Source: Arthrobacter sp. U41
GTDB lineage: Bacteria; Actinomycetota; Actinomycetes; Actinomycetales; Micrococcaceae
Reading direction: 5' to 3'
Length of the DNA: 64,000 bases
Assembly (NCBI RefSeq): GCF_001750145.1
Contig: NZ_CP015732.1
Coordinates: 2,604,001 to 2,668,000, forward strand
Both the position numbers and the translations under genes were made by a program. The notes beneath the pieces were generated by a model that was not told where the DNA came from, searched no databases, and saw only the letters and a program-made list of their open reading frames with translations. Below are positions 1-9,539 of this stretch, piece after piece. Numbering within the stretch: position 1 is the stretch's first letter; the number at the start of each line of letters is the position of its first letter.

Positions 1-1257
1 GAGAAATGCCGCTTCGCCCGGAAGAACTACTTCTACCCGGACACCCCGAAGAACTTCCAGACCTCGCAGTACGATGAGCCGATCGCGTATGACGGCTACC
101 TGGACATCGAGCTCTCCGACGGCACCATGTTCCGCGTCGAAATCGAACGCGCGCACATGGAGGAGGACGCCGGCAAGCTGACCCACATGGGCGGCGCCAC
201 CGGCCGCATCCAGGGCGCGGACTACTCCCTCGTGGACTACAACCGCTCCGGTGTGCCGCTCGTCGAGATCGTCACCAAGCCGATCGAGGGCGCCGGCAGC
301 CGCGCGCCCGAGCTGGCCAAGGCCTACGTCGCCGCGGTCCGCGAGATCGTCAAGAACCTCGGCGTCTCCGACGCCAAGATGGAACGCGGCAACGTCCGCT
401 GCGACGCCAACGTCTCGCTCCGGCCGCACGGCCGCGAACGCTTCGGCATCCGCTCCGAGACGAAAAACGTCAACTCGCTGCGCGCCGTCGAGCACGCCGT
501 GCACTACGAGATCCGGCGGCACGCCGCCGTGCTGGAGTCCGGCGAGCCGGTCATCCAGGAGACCCGCCACTGGCATGAGGACACCCGCTCCACGACCTCG
601 GGCCGGCCGAAGTCCGACGCCGACGACTACCGCTACTTCCCGGAACCGGACCTGGTGCCGATCGTTGCCTCGCGCGAATGGGTAGAGGAACTCCGGGCCA
701 CGCTGCCCGAGCCGCCCGCCGCCCGCCGCAAGCGCCTGCAGGCCGACTGGGGCTACTCCGACCTGGAGTTCCGCGACGTCGTCAACGCCGGCGTGATGGA
801 CGAGATTGAGGAAACCATCGCCGCCGGCGCCACCGCCACGGTGGCCCGCAAGTGGTGGATGGGCGAGATCGTCGGACGCGCCAAGATCGCCGACGTCGAT
901 CCCGGCCAGCTCGGCGTCGCCCCGGCGACCATCGTGGAACTGAACCGGATGGTCGAGGACGGCAAGATCAACAACAAGATGGCCACCGAGGTCCTCGACG
1001 GCGTGCTCGCCGGCGAAGGCACCCCGGCGGAAATCGTGGCCAAGCGCGGCCTCGCCGTGGTCTCCGATGACGGCCCCCTGCTCGAAGCCATCGACGCGGC
1101 CCTCGCCGCGCAGCCCGGCGTCGCGGACAAGATCCGCGGCGGCAAACTCCAGGCCATCGGTGCGATCGTCGGCGGCGTGATGAAGGCGACCCGCGGACAG
1201 GCCGACGCCGGCCGCGTCCGCGAGCTGATCCTGGAGCGCCTCGGCGTCGAAGGCTAA
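1..1257 (+). CDS. gatB: Asp-tRNA(Asn)/Glu-tRNA(Gln) amidotransferase subunit B (5' truncated)
   Basis: This is the C-terminal 418 codons of GatB; the window begins inside the gene, so roughly the first 80-100 residues and the start are missing. With GatA and GatC, GatB forms the cytoplasmic enzyme that converts mischarged Glu-tRNA(Gln) or Asp-tRNA(Asn) to the correct amide form. The visible part carries the GatB catalytic-core sequences [16 protein letters not shown] and [13 protein letters not shown], then the YqeY/GatB tail domain, which starts near [11 protein letters not shown] and ends with the usual ELILERLG. The reading frame is open from base 1 to the TAA. The neighbours gatC and gatA presumably lie to the left, outside the window. 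No anomalies are visible. Confidence 0.97.
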   Translation, partial: EKCRFARKNYFYPDTPKNFQTSQYDEPIAYDGYLDIELSDGTMFRVEIERAHMEEDAGKLTHMGGATGRIQGADYSLVDYNRSGVPLVEIVTKPIEGAGSRAPELAKAYVAAVREIVKNLGVSDAKMERGNVRCDANVSLRPHGRERFGIRSETKNVNSLRAVEHAVHYEIRRHAAVLESGEPVIQETRHWHEDTRSTTSGRPKSDADDYRYFPEPDLVPIVASREWVEELRATLPEPPAARRKRLQADWGYSDLEFRDVVNAGVMDEIEETIAAGATATVARKWWMGEIVGRAKIADVDPGQLGVAPATIVELNRMVEDGKINNKMATEVLDGVLAGEGTPAEIVAKRGLAVVSDDGPLLEAIDAALAAQPGVADKIRGGKLQAIGAIVGGVMKATRGQADAGRVRELILERLGVEG

Positions 1258-1276
1258 GTCGAACGCTAAGCCCCAC

Positions 1277-1337
1277 CCCGGCAAGCTCGCATTGTTGTTT
1301 GTTCGATCAGGACGACAACAACTGCGAGCTTGCCGGG
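1277..1337. terminator. Long intergenic palindrome after gatB
   Basis: The arms 1277-1298 and 1315-1337 are inverted complements of about 22 bp with one bulged C, around a 16-nt loop. It begins 19 nt after the gatB stop and has no T-tract. It probably acts as the gatB transcript end or as a processing hairpin. It is one of several long palindromes in this window. Confidence 0.6.
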
Positions 1338-1427
1338 TTAAGGGGGGCATGTTCAGCCGGCCGTTCCGGCCCTATGCTGGTGCCCGAGGCTCCGATGACA
1401 GGCCGGTGCACGGGGAAGGGCGAACCA

Positions 1428-2072
1428 ATGGCGACTCCACACCGCACCGGACTGCGCAACGTTGTCCTGGCGGGCAGCATCGTCCTCACCCTCACCGGGG
1501 CCGGAGCGGCCGCGGTCTGGGCCGGCACCGCACAGTCCGCGACCCCGATAGCCGGCCCCACGACGTTGGCGACGCAGCCACCCGGTAATCCGCCCGGAGA
1601 AGGGCAGGCCCGGAAGAAAGACCGTGCCGTGCCACTGCATGGCGAGAGCGTGGTCAAGAAGGGCGACGGCGGATTCGAGACGCGGTTGACGCAGCAGGGC
1701 GCCATCGATGCCGTCAGCGGTTCGTCCATCACCGTCAAGAGCGAGGACGGCTTCAGCCAGGTCTACGCCATCAACGCCGTAACAAAAATTAGGATTCTAC
1801 CCCCGCCTGCTGCAGACGGCACCACGCCGAGAGAGAGCGCGGGCAAGCGGCTCAAGCCCTCTGCCGCCACCGCCGCGGACCTCAAGACCGGGGACCAGGT
1901 GCGGATCACCGGCGTCAAGGAAGGGTCCGGCGTCACTGCCGGGCACATAGTTGCCGGAGCCCCGGGCGCCCAGGGGCCCGGCAGGGGATGGGGCAAGGGA
2001 ATGGGCAACGGATTGGGCAAACAGCTCGGAAACGGGCACTGGAAGGACAAAGCCGCGGGGCCCAACCCCTAG
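1428..2072 (+). CDS. Secreted protein with a DUF5666-like beta domain and Gly-rich tail
   Basis: A 214-residue protein of unknown function. The ATG at 1428 is chosen because GGGGAAGGG lies 7 nt upstream; the frame is open further upstream but without a ribosome binding site. Residues 1-40 form a signal sequence (basic MATPHRTGLR, then a hydrophobic stretch and an Ala-rich cleavage region). Residues about 75-175 contain two short beta-type blocks (IDAVSGSSITVKSEDG and LKTGDQVRITGV) that resemble DUF5666 repeats. The last 30 residues are Gly/Trp/Lys-rich (GRGWGKGMGNGLGKQLG). It is likely exported or surface associated. The stop codon overlaps the convergent LysR gene by 4 nt. The domain assignment is by eye only. 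Confidence 0.75.
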   Translation: MATPHRTGLRNVVLAGSIVLTLTGAGAAAVWAGTAQSATPIAGPTTLATQPPGNPPGEGQARKKDRAVPLHGESVVKKGDGGFETRLTQQGAIDAVSGSSITVKSEDGFSQVYAINAVTKIRILPPPAADGTTPRESAGKRLKPSAATAADLKTGDQVRITGVKEGSGVTAGHIVAGAPGAQGPGRGWGKGMGNGLGKQLGNGHWKDKAAGPNP

Positions 2073-2983
2073 CGCCGGTCACCGGCCAAGTCGGTCATGA
2101 TCGTCTGCAGCGCCTCGCAGACGATCATGACCGATCTGCGTTTAAGGTTCTCCGGACGGGCCAGGACGTCGATCCGGCGCCGGGTGCTGATGCCCTCGAG
2201 CGGCCGCAGCACAATCCCCGGGTTCAGCACCGGCCGCGCGGTGTACCGGGGCAGCAGCCCGATCACGCTGCCGGTCGCCACCAGCGCCGCCACCGTGGAG
2301 TAGTCGTTGATCCGGTGCACGATGTTCAGCTCCCTGCTGGAGACGGCCGCGACGGCGGAGAGCACGTCCGCGGGAGAGTAGCCGGTGCGGCTGGTCACCC
2401 AGGGTTCGCCGACGACGTCGTCGGCCGTCACTGCCCGCTGGCCCGCCAGCCGGTGTCCGGCCGGCAGCGCGACATCCAGCGGCTCGTGCGCGAGCGGGAT
2501 CACGGCGACACGCTCCTGGGGCCAGCGCGGGCTGTGGTCCATCCGGTGCGCGAGGACCAGGTCATACCGGGCCGTCAGCGCCGGGAAGTCCTGCTGGGCC
2601 ACGTCCTCGTCGGAGAGCAGGATCCGCGGCTGCCCCGGCCCGGCCAGCAGCCGGGCGAGCGGGGCGAACAGGGCCTGCCCTGCGCTGTGGAAACCGCTGA
2701 GCGTCACCGGCGCCACCGTGGAGCCGTGGTAGGCGCCGATCGCGGTTCTCGCGTCCGCCATGGCACTGACGACGGCGGCCCCGCCGTCCGCGAGCACCTG
2801 CCCGGCCTCGGTCAGGACCAAGTTCCGGCCCTCCTTGCGGGTCAGCGGCACCTCCACGGATTTCTGCAGCGCGGCCAGCTGCTGCGAGACCGCCGAGGGC
2901 GTGACGAGCAGGGTTTCGGCGACGGCCTTGACGCTGCCGAGGGCCCCGAGTTCGCGGAGCATTTCCAGCTGGTGGATTTCCAT
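2069..2983 (-). CDS. LysR-family transcriptional regulator
   Basis: A 304-residue protein of typical LysR length. The N-terminal winged helix-turn-helix is visible (GSVKAVAETLLVTPSAVSQQ, residues about 17-36, then the wing KEGRNLVLTEAG). An effector-binding domain follows (residues about 90-300). The start is the ATG complementary to 2981-2983. It is divergent from tdh-kbl with a 159-bp shared region, the usual arrangement for a LysR regulator and its target, so it may control threonine breakdown. That link is inference. The 3' end overlaps the convergent secreted-protein gene by 4 nt. Confidence 0.9.
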   Translation of the reverse strand: MEIHQLEMLRELGALGSVKAVAETLLVTPSAVSQQLAALQKSVEVPLTRKEGRNLVLTEAGQVLADGGAAVVSAMADARTAIGAYHGSTVAPVTLSGFHSAGQALFAPLARLLAGPGQPRILLSDEDVAQQDFPALTARYDLVLAHRMDHSPRWPQERVAVIPLAHEPLDVALPAGHRLAGQRAVTADDVVGEPWVTSRTGYSPADVLSAVAAVSSRELNIVHRINDYSTVAALVATGSVIGLLPRYTARPVLNPGIVLRPLEGISTRRRIDVLARPENLKRRSVMIVCEALQTIMTDLAGDRR

Positions 2984-3004
2984 GCCGCCAGTCTAAGCGC
3001 AAGG

Positions 3005-3049
3005 TAACGCTAAATCGTCGATTGAGAAAAATCCGGTTGTGCTAACGCT
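3005..3049. promoter_or_regulatory. Divergent LysR/tdh control region with direct TAACGCT repeats
   Basis: TAACGCT occurs twice in direct orientation, at 3005-3011 and 3043-3049, flanking an A/T-rich stretch (ATTGAGAAAAAT) within the LysR/tdh intergenic region. It could be the LysR binding region or promoter elements. No clear consensus -35/-10 pair is visible. Confidence 0.35.
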
Positions 3050-3142
3050 TTGCAGGGGCTCTAATGGGGTGAGTTGTCCCACAGGAGCTGCCCAGGCAGC
3101 GGATCTCAGTGTGTCCGATGAACGGCACAGTTAGGAAGGCCC

Positions 3143-4189
3143 ATGAAGGCTCTCTACAAGGCCGGTGCCCGCGCGGGATTCGAACTCGTGGACCGCCCCG
3201 AACCGGAAACCGGCCCGGGCGACGTCAAGATCCGCGTGATGACGACCGGGATCTGCGGCACGGACCTGCACATCCAGTCCTGGGACGCCTGGGCGCAGGG
3301 CATCATCAACGCCCCGCTGATCGCCGGCCACGAGTTCTATGGCGAGGTCGTGGAGACCGGGGAGGACGTCCTGGACGTCAAGGCCGGGGACCGCGTCTCC
3401 GGCGAGGGGCACATCGTCTGCGGCATCTGCCGCAACTGCCGCGCCGGCCGCAAGCAGATGTGCATCCACACCGTCAGCGTCGGGGTCCAGCGCGACGGCG
3501 CGTTCGCCGAGTACGTCGTGATTCCCGAGACGAACGTGTGGGTGCACCAGGATCCCTCGGTGACGCCGGAACTCGGCGCCATCTTCGACCCGTTCGGCAA
3601 CGCGGTCCACACCGCGCTGAGCTTCCCCCTCGTCGGGGAGGACGTGCTGATCACCGGCGCCGGGCCCATCGGACTGATGGCGATCGCCGTCGCCCGCCAC
3701 GCCGGGGCCCGCAAGATCGCGATCACGGACGTGTCCGCCCCGCGGCTGGAGCTGGCCCGGACGCTCGGCGTCGACCTGGCGATCGACGTCTCGAAGATGC
3801 GCGTCAAGGACGCCCAGCGCGAACTTGGCATGCGCGAGGGATTCGACATCGGCATGGAAATGTCGGGACACCCCACGGCACTGCCTGAGATGATCGAGAA
3901 CATGAACCACGGCGGCCGGATCGCGATGCTGGGACTGCCCAGCCAGTCCATTGACATCGACTGGGGCAAAGTGGTCACGCACATGCTCACCCTGAAGGGC
4001 ATCTATGGCCGCGAAATGTTCGAGACCTGGTACGCCATGAGCGCCATGCTCTCCTCCAACCCGGTACTGCACGCCAACATCTCCGCCGTCGTCACGGACA
4101 CCCTTCCGGCCACCGACTGGGAAAAGGGCTTCGAGATCGCCCGGGCCGGCGTGGGCGGCAAGGTCGTCCTCGACTGGACCTGCTTCTAA
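3143..4189 (+). CDS. tdh: L-threonine 3-dehydrogenase (zinc-dependent)
   Basis: A 348-residue medium-chain dehydrogenase that oxidises L-threonine to 2-amino-3-ketobutyrate with NAD+. The catalytic zinc region shows GICGTDLHI and GHEFYGEV. The four-cysteine structural zinc loop is [15 protein letters not shown], near residues 95-109. The Rossmann motif is [15 protein letters not shown], near residue 170. The start ATG at 3143 follows AGGAAGG at 7-nt spacing. It is followed 49 nt later by kbl, the enzyme that takes its unstable product, which fixes the substrate assignment well. The length matches the family (about 341-348 residues). Confidence 0.95.
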   Translation: MKALYKAGARAGFELVDRPEPETGPGDVKIRVMTTGICGTDLHIQSWDAWAQGIINAPLIAGHEFYGEVVETGEDVLDVKAGDRVSGEGHIVCGICRNCRAGRKQMCIHTVSVGVQRDGAFAEYVVIPETNVWVHQDPSVTPELGAIFDPFGNAVHTALSFPLVGEDVLITGAGPIGLMAIAVARHAGARKIAITDVSAPRLELARTLGVDLAIDVSKMRVKDAQRELGMREGFDIGMEMSGHPTALPEMIENMNHGGRIAMLGLPSQSIDIDWGKVVTHMLTLKGIYGREMFETWYAMSAMLSSNPVLHANISAVVTDTLPATDWEKGFEIARAGVGGKVVLDWTCF

Positions 4190-4238
4190 CCGCCACCGAT
4201 TCGGCCCACCGACCCCCACCAGCTGAGGAGCGCAACCC

Positions 4239-5447
4239 ATGTATTCAGCCATCAAGGACCAGTTGCAGCACGAACTGGACGAGATCCGCGGCGCCGGCCT
4301 GTTCAAAACGGAGCGGCACATCGACTCGCCCCAGGCCAGCCACATCAAGGCCGGCCAGATCGGCGAGGGAAGCGCCGAGGTGCTGAACTTCTGCGCCAAC
4401 AACTACCTGGGCCTCGCGGACCACCCGGAGATCATCGCCGCCGCCAAGTCGGCCATGGACGAACGCGGCTTTGGCATGGCCAGCGTCCGGTTCATCTGCG
4501 GCACCCAGGACCTGCACCTGGCCCTCGAGGAACGCGTCTCCAGGTTCCTCGGCACCGAGGACACCATCCTGTTCTCCAGCTGTTTCGACGCCAACGGCGG
4601 CGTGTTCGAATCGCTCTTCGGCCCGGAAGACGCCGTCATCTCCGACGCGCTGAACCACGCCTCCATCATCGACGGCATCCGGCTCTGCAAGGCCCAGCGC
4701 TTCCGCTACGCCAACCAGGACATGGCTGACCTTGAATCGAAGCTGATCGAGGCCACCACGCAGGAGAACCCCGCCCGCCGCAAGATCATCGTCACCGACG
4801 GGGTCTTCTCGATGGACGGTTTCCTCGCCCCGCTGGAAGCGATCTGTGATCTGGCGGAAAAATACGATGCCATGGTCATGGTGGACGACTCCCATGCCGT
4901 CGGCTTTATGGGCGCCAGCGGGGCGGGCACCCCGGAGCACGCCGGGGTCTCGGAGCGCGTGGATATCTACACCGGCACCTTCGGCAAGGCCCTGGGCGGG
5001 GCCTCCGGCGGCTACGTCTCCGGCCGCCGCGAAGTCGTCGCCATGCTCCGCCAGAAGGCCCGCCCGTACCTGTTCTCCAACTCGCTGGCCCCGGCCATCG
5101 TCGCGGCGACACTCACGGCCCTGGACCTCGTGGAGAACTCCGGCGAACTGCGCAGCAGGCTCTTCACCAACGCCGGGCTGTTCCGGAGCCGGATGACCGA
5201 GGAGGGCTTCGAGCTGCTCCCGGGCGAGCACGCGATCGTCCCGGTCATGTTCGGCGATGCCGTGATGGCCGCCAAGGTGGCGGATGCCATGCTGCACAAC
5301 GGCGTCTTCGTCACCGCGTTCAGCTACCCGGTGGTGCCCAGGGGCGCCGCGCGGATCCGCGTCCAGCTCTCCGCGGCGCACAGCGCCGAGGACGTGGAGG
5401 CGTGTGTGCAGGCCTTCGTGCGCAGCCGGGCAGCCGTCGGGGGCTAA
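4239..5447 (+). CDS. kbl: Glycine C-acetyltransferase (2-amino-3-ketobutyrate CoA ligase)
   Basis: A 402-residue PLP enzyme of the alpha-oxoamine synthase family that cleaves 2-amino-3-ketobutyrate with CoA to glycine and acetyl-CoA, the second step of threonine catabolism after Tdh. Visible features are [14 protein letters not shown] near residue 50, the aspartate motif [11 protein letters not shown] near residue 213, and the PLP-lysine region [15 protein letters not shown] near residue 250. The start ATG follows CTGAGGAG. It almost certainly forms an operon with tdh. Confidence 0.95.
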   Translation: MYSAIKDQLQHELDEIRGAGLFKTERHIDSPQASHIKAGQIGEGSAEVLNFCANNYLGLADHPEIIAAAKSAMDERGFGMASVRFICGTQDLHLALEERVSRFLGTEDTILFSSCFDANGGVFESLFGPEDAVISDALNHASIIDGIRLCKAQRFRYANQDMADLESKLIEATTQENPARRKIIVTDGVFSMDGFLAPLEAICDLAEKYDAMVMVDDSHAVGFMGASGAGTPEHAGVSERVDIYTGTFGKALGGASGGYVSGRREVVAMLRQKARPYLFSNSLAPAIVAATLTALDLVENSGELRSRLFTNAGLFRSRMTEEGFELLPGEHAIVPVMFGDAVMAAKVADAMLHNGVFVTAFSYPVVPRGAARIRVQLSAAHSAEDVEACVQAFVRSRAAVGG

Positions 5448-5517
5448 GCAGGGCCGGATCCGAGGTTGCGGTGCCACAAACGGCGCAGCAACCGTTTCCG
5501 TCTGCAAGGATGGGACC

Positions 5518-6636
5518 ATGTCAGCTAATTACGATGTCGTGATTGTCGGCGGCGGTGTCGCCGGCCTGTCCCTTGCCTCAGCCCTCGCCGGGAAGTGCAG
5601 CGTCGCCCTGGTGGAGGCCGAGCAGTCCCTGGCCTACCACGCCTCGGCGCGCTCGGCCCGGCAACTGATTCCCAGCTACGGCCCTCCCGTGGTCCAGGAG
5701 CTCACCCTCCGGACCCTCGAACTGATCGCCGCCCAGGACGCCGCCCGGGCGGAACACGTGCTCTCACCGCGCAGCTTCATGCTGGTCGGCGACGAGGCCG
5801 CCGTCCGGGACAAGGCCAGCGGCCAGATGAAGCCGATCAGCCACGCCGAGGCCGTGGAGCTCTGCCCGGCGCTGCGCCCGGATGCCTTCACCGCCGCCGG
5901 CCTGGACACCGGTTCCTTCGCCTGCGACGCGCCCCTGCTGCTCGAGGACCACCGCCGCCGCGCCGAAGCCGGCGGCGTGGATATCATCACCGGCGCCCGC
6001 GTCCACTCGGCCCAGCGCCTCGGCTCCGGCTGGGAACTCGGCGCCGGGCAGGAAGGCTTCCAGTCCGCCGTCGTGGTCAACGCCGCCGGCGCCTGGGCCG
6101 ACGAGCTGGCCGTGCTTAGCGGCGTCGAGAAGGTCCAGTTGCAGCCGTACCGGCGCACCGCGGCGATTGTCGACGTCGACCATCCCCTCCCGGAGAGCAG
6201 CCCCATGGTGGCCGCAGCGGACGAGTCGTTCTACTTCCGGCGCGACGGCCAGCAGGTCCTCATCTCGCCCTCCGAGTCCGTGCCGAGCGGACCCGAGGAC
6301 GCGCAGCCGCACCCGGACGACATCGAGGCACTCGTCGCCCGGCTCAACGCTGTCACCACCCTGGGCATCCGCGGCGTCCGCCAGTCCTGGACCGGGCTGC
6401 GGACCGAAGCCGCCGACGGCGTCCCGGTGGTGGGATTCGACGCCGAGGCCCGCGGATTCTTCTGGCTCGCCGGCCAGGGCGGTTACGGCTTCCAGACCTC
6501 CTCCGGCATCGCCGAACTGGCTGCCGGACTCATCCTCGCCGGCCAGGGAGCCGCCAATGCCGCTCCACCGGCGGCCGGTCCGGCATCCCGGACAGCGGAG
6601 ACGCTGGCGGCGACGCGCTGGTCCATCCGGCGCTGA
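5518..6636 (+). CDS. FAD-dependent amine/D-amino-acid oxidoreductase (DAO family)
   Basis: A 372-residue flavoprotein. The N-terminal dinucleotide fold is VVIVGGGVAGLSLASALAG (residues 7-25) with the acidic partner VALVEAEQ. An ASARSARQLIPSYG segment follows, like D-arginine dehydrogenase-type enzymes. The C-terminal FAD signature is GVRQSWTGLRTEAADGVPVVG followed by GQGGYGFQTS. It probably oxidises a D- or secondary amino acid; the exact substrate cannot be read from sequence. The ATG at 5518 is chosen because it begins the Rossmann fold; upstream codons overlap kbl in another frame. hutI follows 11 nt downstream, so the two are probably co-transcribed. Confidence 0.85.
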   Translation: MSANYDVVIVGGGVAGLSLASALAGKCSVALVEAEQSLAYHASARSARQLIPSYGPPVVQELTLRTLELIAAQDAARAEHVLSPRSFMLVGDEAAVRDKASGQMKPISHAEAVELCPALRPDAFTAAGLDTGSFACDAPLLLEDHRRRAEAGGVDIITGARVHSAQRLGSGWELGAGQEGFQSAVVVNAAGAWADELAVLSGVEKVQLQPYRRTAAIVDVDHPLPESSPMVAAADESFYFRRDGQQVLISPSESVPSGPEDAQPHPDDIEALVARLNAVTTLGIRGVRQSWTGLRTEAADGVPVVGFDAEARGFFWLAGQGGYGFQTSSGIAELAAGLILAGQGAANAAPPAAGPASRTAETLAATRWSIRR

Positions 6637-6647
6637 AGAATGGACCC

Positions 6648-7856
6648 ATGAGCACCCTGATCACCAACATCGCCGAGCTGATGACCCAGGACCGGGAACA
6701 CCGCGTCCTGAAAAACGCGGCGGTGCTGGTCGAGGGTGAACGGATCGCCTGGCTCGGGCCGGCGGCGGACGCGCCGGCCGCCGACGAGTCGGTCGATGCC
6801 GGCGGCCGCGCCCTGCTCCCGGGCTGGGTCGATTCCCACACCCACCTCATCTTCGCCGGCGACCGGACCGCCGAGTTCGAGGCCCGGATGGCGGGGCAGA
6901 GCTACAGCGCGGGCGGGATCGCCGTGACGACCGGCGCCACCCGGGCCACGGGTGACTTCGACCTCACCCGGCTCGCCATGGGCCGGGTGGCGGAGGCCGT
7001 GTCGCAGGGCACCACCTACCTCGAGACCAAGACCGGCTACGGCCTGGACGTCGAAAACGAAGCCCGCAGCGCCCGGATCGCCTCCACGGTGGTTGACGAG
7101 GTCACCTACCTCGGCGCCCACCTGGTGCCTGCGGGGATCGAGGCCGAGCAGTACACGGACCTGGTCTGCGGTCCCATGCTCGCCGCCGTGCGGCCGTTCG
7201 TGCGCTGGGCCGATGTTTTCTGCGAGCGGGGCGCCTTCACCGAGGAGCAGTCCCGCCGCGTGCTCCAGGCCTGCCGGGATGCCGGGCTGGGCCTGCGCGT
7301 GCACGGCAACCAGCTCGGTGAAGGACCCGGAGTCCGGCTGGCGGTGGAATTCGGTGCGGCCAGCGTGGACCACGTGAATTACCTCTCGGCCGCCGACGTC
7401 GGTGCCCTCGCGGCCAGCTGGTCCGGCTGGGACGCGGAGTCCGGCACCGGGCGCGGCACCGTGGCCACGTGCCTGCCGGCCTGCGATCTGTCCACCCGCC
7501 AGCCGCTGGCACCGGGCCGGGAACTGCTCGACGCCGGCGTGCAGGTGGCGCTGGCCTCCAACTGCAACCCAGGCACCTCCTACACCAGCTCGATGGCGTT
7601 CTGCGTCACCACCGCCGTGCTCCAGATGCGCCTCAGCGTCCACGAGGCCGTGCGCGCCGCGACCTACGGCGGCGCCCTGGCCCTGGGCCGGGAGTCCGGG
7701 AAGGACGCCGACGGCGAACGCGCCGTCGGCTCGATCGCCGTCGGCCACCGCGCGGACCTGCACCTGCTGAACGCGCCCTCGGCCACCCACCTGGCCTACC
7801 GGCCCGGCATCCCGCTCACCCACGCCGTCTGGCGCGCGGGCGTCCGCGCCCGCTGA
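6648..7856 (+). CDS. hutI: Imidazolonepropionase
   Basis: A 402-residue amidohydrolase-superfamily enzyme that opens 4-imidazolone-5-propionate to N-formimino-L-glutamate, the third step of histidine degradation. The metal site is VDSHTHLIFAGDRTAEF (HxH, near residue 66). The signature GQSYSAGGIAVTTGATRA, HGNQLGEG and SNCNPGTSYTSSM all match HutI. The length is normal. It is coupled to the upstream FAD oxidoreductase and faces a convergent phosphatase gene 3 nt away. hutH, hutU and the formiminoglutamate-processing genes are not in the window, so this copy is separated from, or is at the edge of, the hut set. Confidence 0.93.
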   Translation: MSTLITNIAELMTQDREHRVLKNAAVLVEGERIAWLGPAADAPAADESVDAGGRALLPGWVDSHTHLIFAGDRTAEFEARMAGQSYSAGGIAVTTGATRATGDFDLTRLAMGRVAEAVSQGTTYLETKTGYGLDVENEARSARIASTVVDEVTYLGAHLVPAGIEAEQYTDLVCGPMLAAVRPFVRWADVFCERGAFTEEQSRRVLQACRDAGLGLRVHGNQLGEGPGVRLAVEFGAASVDHVNYLSAADVGALAASWSGWDAESGTGRGTVATCLPACDLSTRQPLAPGRELLDAGVQVALASNCNPGTSYTSSMAFCVTTAVLQMRLSVHEAVRAATYGGALALGRESGKDADGERAVGSIAVGHRADLHLLNAPSATHLAYRPGIPLTHAVWRAGVRAR

Positions 7857-7859
7857 CGG

Positions 7860-8540
7860 TCAGAAGAACATCGGCGGGGCGTCCAGCACCGTCTCATCGA
7901 CCCGCCGGTCCTCCCACTGGCTGAACGGCTTGTCCAGCTCGTACTTGCCGTCCAGGGTGCGGTACAGGGTGCGGACCTCGGCGTTGTCCGGGTTGTTCAG
8001 GGACTCGAAGTACTCCACGGACCAGTGGAACCAGCGCATGCAGAACAGCCGCATGGTGAGCCCGTGGGTGACAAACAGGGCGTTCGGGGCGTAGCTCGGT
8101 TTGGACCAGTGGCGGTGCAGGGTCTCCATGAAGGAGGAGATCCGGTCATAGACATCGGAGCCGGACTCACCTTCGCGGAAGCGGTAGAAGAAGTGGCCGT
8201 AGGCGTTGCGGAGTTCCTTCTGGTCCTCGATCTCACCGGCGATCTGGAAGTTGGCCCAGTCCTGCTCCCGGAGCCGCGGCTCCTCGATCACCCGCTCGAT
8301 CAGCGGGCCGAGGTTGAGCGCCTCAAGCGTCTGGTAGGCACGCAGGTACGGGGAGACATACACACAGACCTGGCGGCCGTCCAGCAGCCGCCGAACCTGC
8401 TCGCCGGCGGCCCGCGCCTGCTCCATGCCGAGGTCGGTGAGCGGGATCCGGTAATCGGGCACCCGGTTATAGATCGAGGTGTCGGCGTTGGCGGCGGACT
8501 GGCCGTGCCGGATCATGATGATTTTCCCGGGCGCACTCAT
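7860..8540 (-). CDS. Histidine phosphatase family protein (phosphoglycerate-mutase-like)
   Basis: A 226-residue branch-1 histidine phosphatase. The phosphate-accepting motif MIRHGQSAAN begins near residue 9. Further core residues are the conserved Arg in YRIPLTDLG and SPYLRAYQT, the acid residue near LREQDW, and the second His in ALFVTHGLTMRLF. The length and the RHG/LREQDWANFQ pattern suggest a broad-specificity phosphatase rather than glycolytic mutase. The ATG at 8540 is chosen, with GGGG 5 nt upstream; a TTG at 8549 is an unlikely alternative. It is convergent with hutI with a 3-nt gap and no terminator. Confidence 0.88.
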   Translation of the reverse strand: MSAPGKIIMIRHGQSAANADTSIYNRVPDYRIPLTDLGMEQARAAGEQVRRLLDGRQVCVYVSPYLRAYQTLEALNLGPLIERVIEEPRLREQDWANFQIAGEIEDQKELRNAYGHFFYRFREGESGSDVYDRISSFMETLHRHWSKPSYAPNALFVTHGLTMRLFCMRWFHWSVEYFESLNNPDNAEVRTLYRTLDGKYELDKPFSQWEDRRVDETVLDAPPMFF

Positions 8541-8605
8541 AAACCCCAAGCATAGGCGGCAACGCCTGTAAGGCAGGGCAAGACAAGACCGGGCAAGATA
8601 GGAAC

Positions 8606-9379
8606 ATGCTGGTTCCCTCCCGCCGCCGCTTGCGGATAGAAATCTGGATCGTCCTGGGCCTGTCCCTGGGGCAGTCCGCCGTGTATTCGGTCGTTCAGTT
8701 GCTGGACAAGATGACCCGGGCGCCGCTGGCGGAGGGGACCTCCACCCTGAACCGTTCGCAAAGCAGCCGCGAATACTTCGACCTCACCTACCAGCTGCTG
8801 GATATCGTTTTCGCCCTGGTGCCGGTGGTCCTGGTGATCTATTTCCTGACCGAACACCGGGCGTCCGGAAGCAGCGGCCACGGCGTCAGCGCGTTCCGGA
8901 AACTGGGATTCAATTTTGCCCGCCCCGGCAGGGACCTGCTGCAGGGGTTCGGCCTGGCGGCTCTGATCGGCATCCCGTCGCTGGGCCTCTATGCCGCAGG
9001 CCGTGCGCTCGGCATCACGACGGCGATTATCCCCAGTGCGCTGGACGCCTACTGGTGGACAGTGCCGGTGCTGGTGCTCTCCGCGATCCGGCACGGGATT
9101 GTCGAGGAGGTGATCGTGGTGGGCTACCTGCTGGACCGGCTCGGCAAGTTCGGCTGGAGCCTGCCGCTGGCGATCTTCGCCAGTTCGATGCTGCGCGGCA
9201 GCTACCACCTCTACCAGGGCTTCGGGCCGTTCATCGGTAACGCCGTCATGGGCGTTATCTTCGCGCTGGCCTACACCAAAACCCGGCGGGTGATGCCGCT
9301 GGTGATCGCCCACTCGGTGCTGGACATCGTGGCCTTCGTGGGCTTCAGCCTCTTCGGCAAGGCCATCGGCCTGGGCTGA
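8606..9379 (+). CDS. CPBP-family intramembrane glutamic endopeptidase
   Basis: A 257-residue multi-pass membrane protein with about six to seven hydrophobic segments. The CPBP (Abi/CAAX-type) motifs are in order: EEVIVVGYLLDRLG near residue 171 (the EE pair), RGSYHLYQGFGP (His), and HSVLDIVAF (His). Motif 1 lacks the usual Arg (EEVIVVGY instead of EExxxR), a variant I recall in actinobacterial members. The role is probably intramembrane proteolysis; the substrate is unknown. It is convergent with a VOC gene, with two large palindromes between. Confidence 0.88.
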   Translation: MLVPSRRRLRIEIWIVLGLSLGQSAVYSVVQLLDKMTRAPLAEGTSTLNRSQSSREYFDLTYQLLDIVFALVPVVLVIYFLTEHRASGSSGHGVSAFRKLGFNFARPGRDLLQGFGLAALIGIPSLGLYAAGRALGITTAIIPSALDAYWWTVPVLVLSAIRHGIVEEVIVVGYLLDRLGKFGWSLPLAIFASSMLRGSYHLYQGFGPFIGNAVMGVIFALAYTKTRRVMPLVIAHSVLDIVAFVGFSLFGKAIGLG

Positions 9380-9393
9380 ATGTGCACAACGCA

Positions 9394-9452
9394 ACGCGGG
9401 GTCACTTCGCGCCCATCCGGAGGCTCCGGATGGGCGCGAAGTGACCCCGCGT
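9394..9452. repeat. 28-bp-arm perfect intergenic palindrome (repeat copy 1)
   Basis: The arms 9394-9421 and 9425-9452 are perfect inverted complements of 28 bp around the loop GGC. The arm begins ACGCGGGGTCACTTCGCGCC. It starts 14 nt after the CPBP stop. A degenerate second copy of the same element lies at 18604-18662. It could act as a bidirectional terminator or a REP-like element. Confidence 0.85.
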
Positions 9453-9469
9453 CGCCTGTATTAGAAGAT

Positions 9470-9521
9470 TTCGGCCGCCATCGGTGGGTGACGTCGTTGG
9501 CACCCGCTGATGGCGGCCGAA
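9470..9521. terminator. Second intergenic palindrome before the VOC gene 3' end
   Basis: The arms 9470-9482 and 9509-9521 (TTCGGCCGCCATC and its complement) are perfect over 13 bp, with partial pairing further in (GGTGGGTG against CACCCGCT). It lies 18 nt past the VOC stop on the minus strand and probably terminates that gene, while the neighbouring palindrome serves the CPBP gene. Confidence 0.65.
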
Positions 9522-9539
9522 GTGTGGGGCGGTGGAGTG

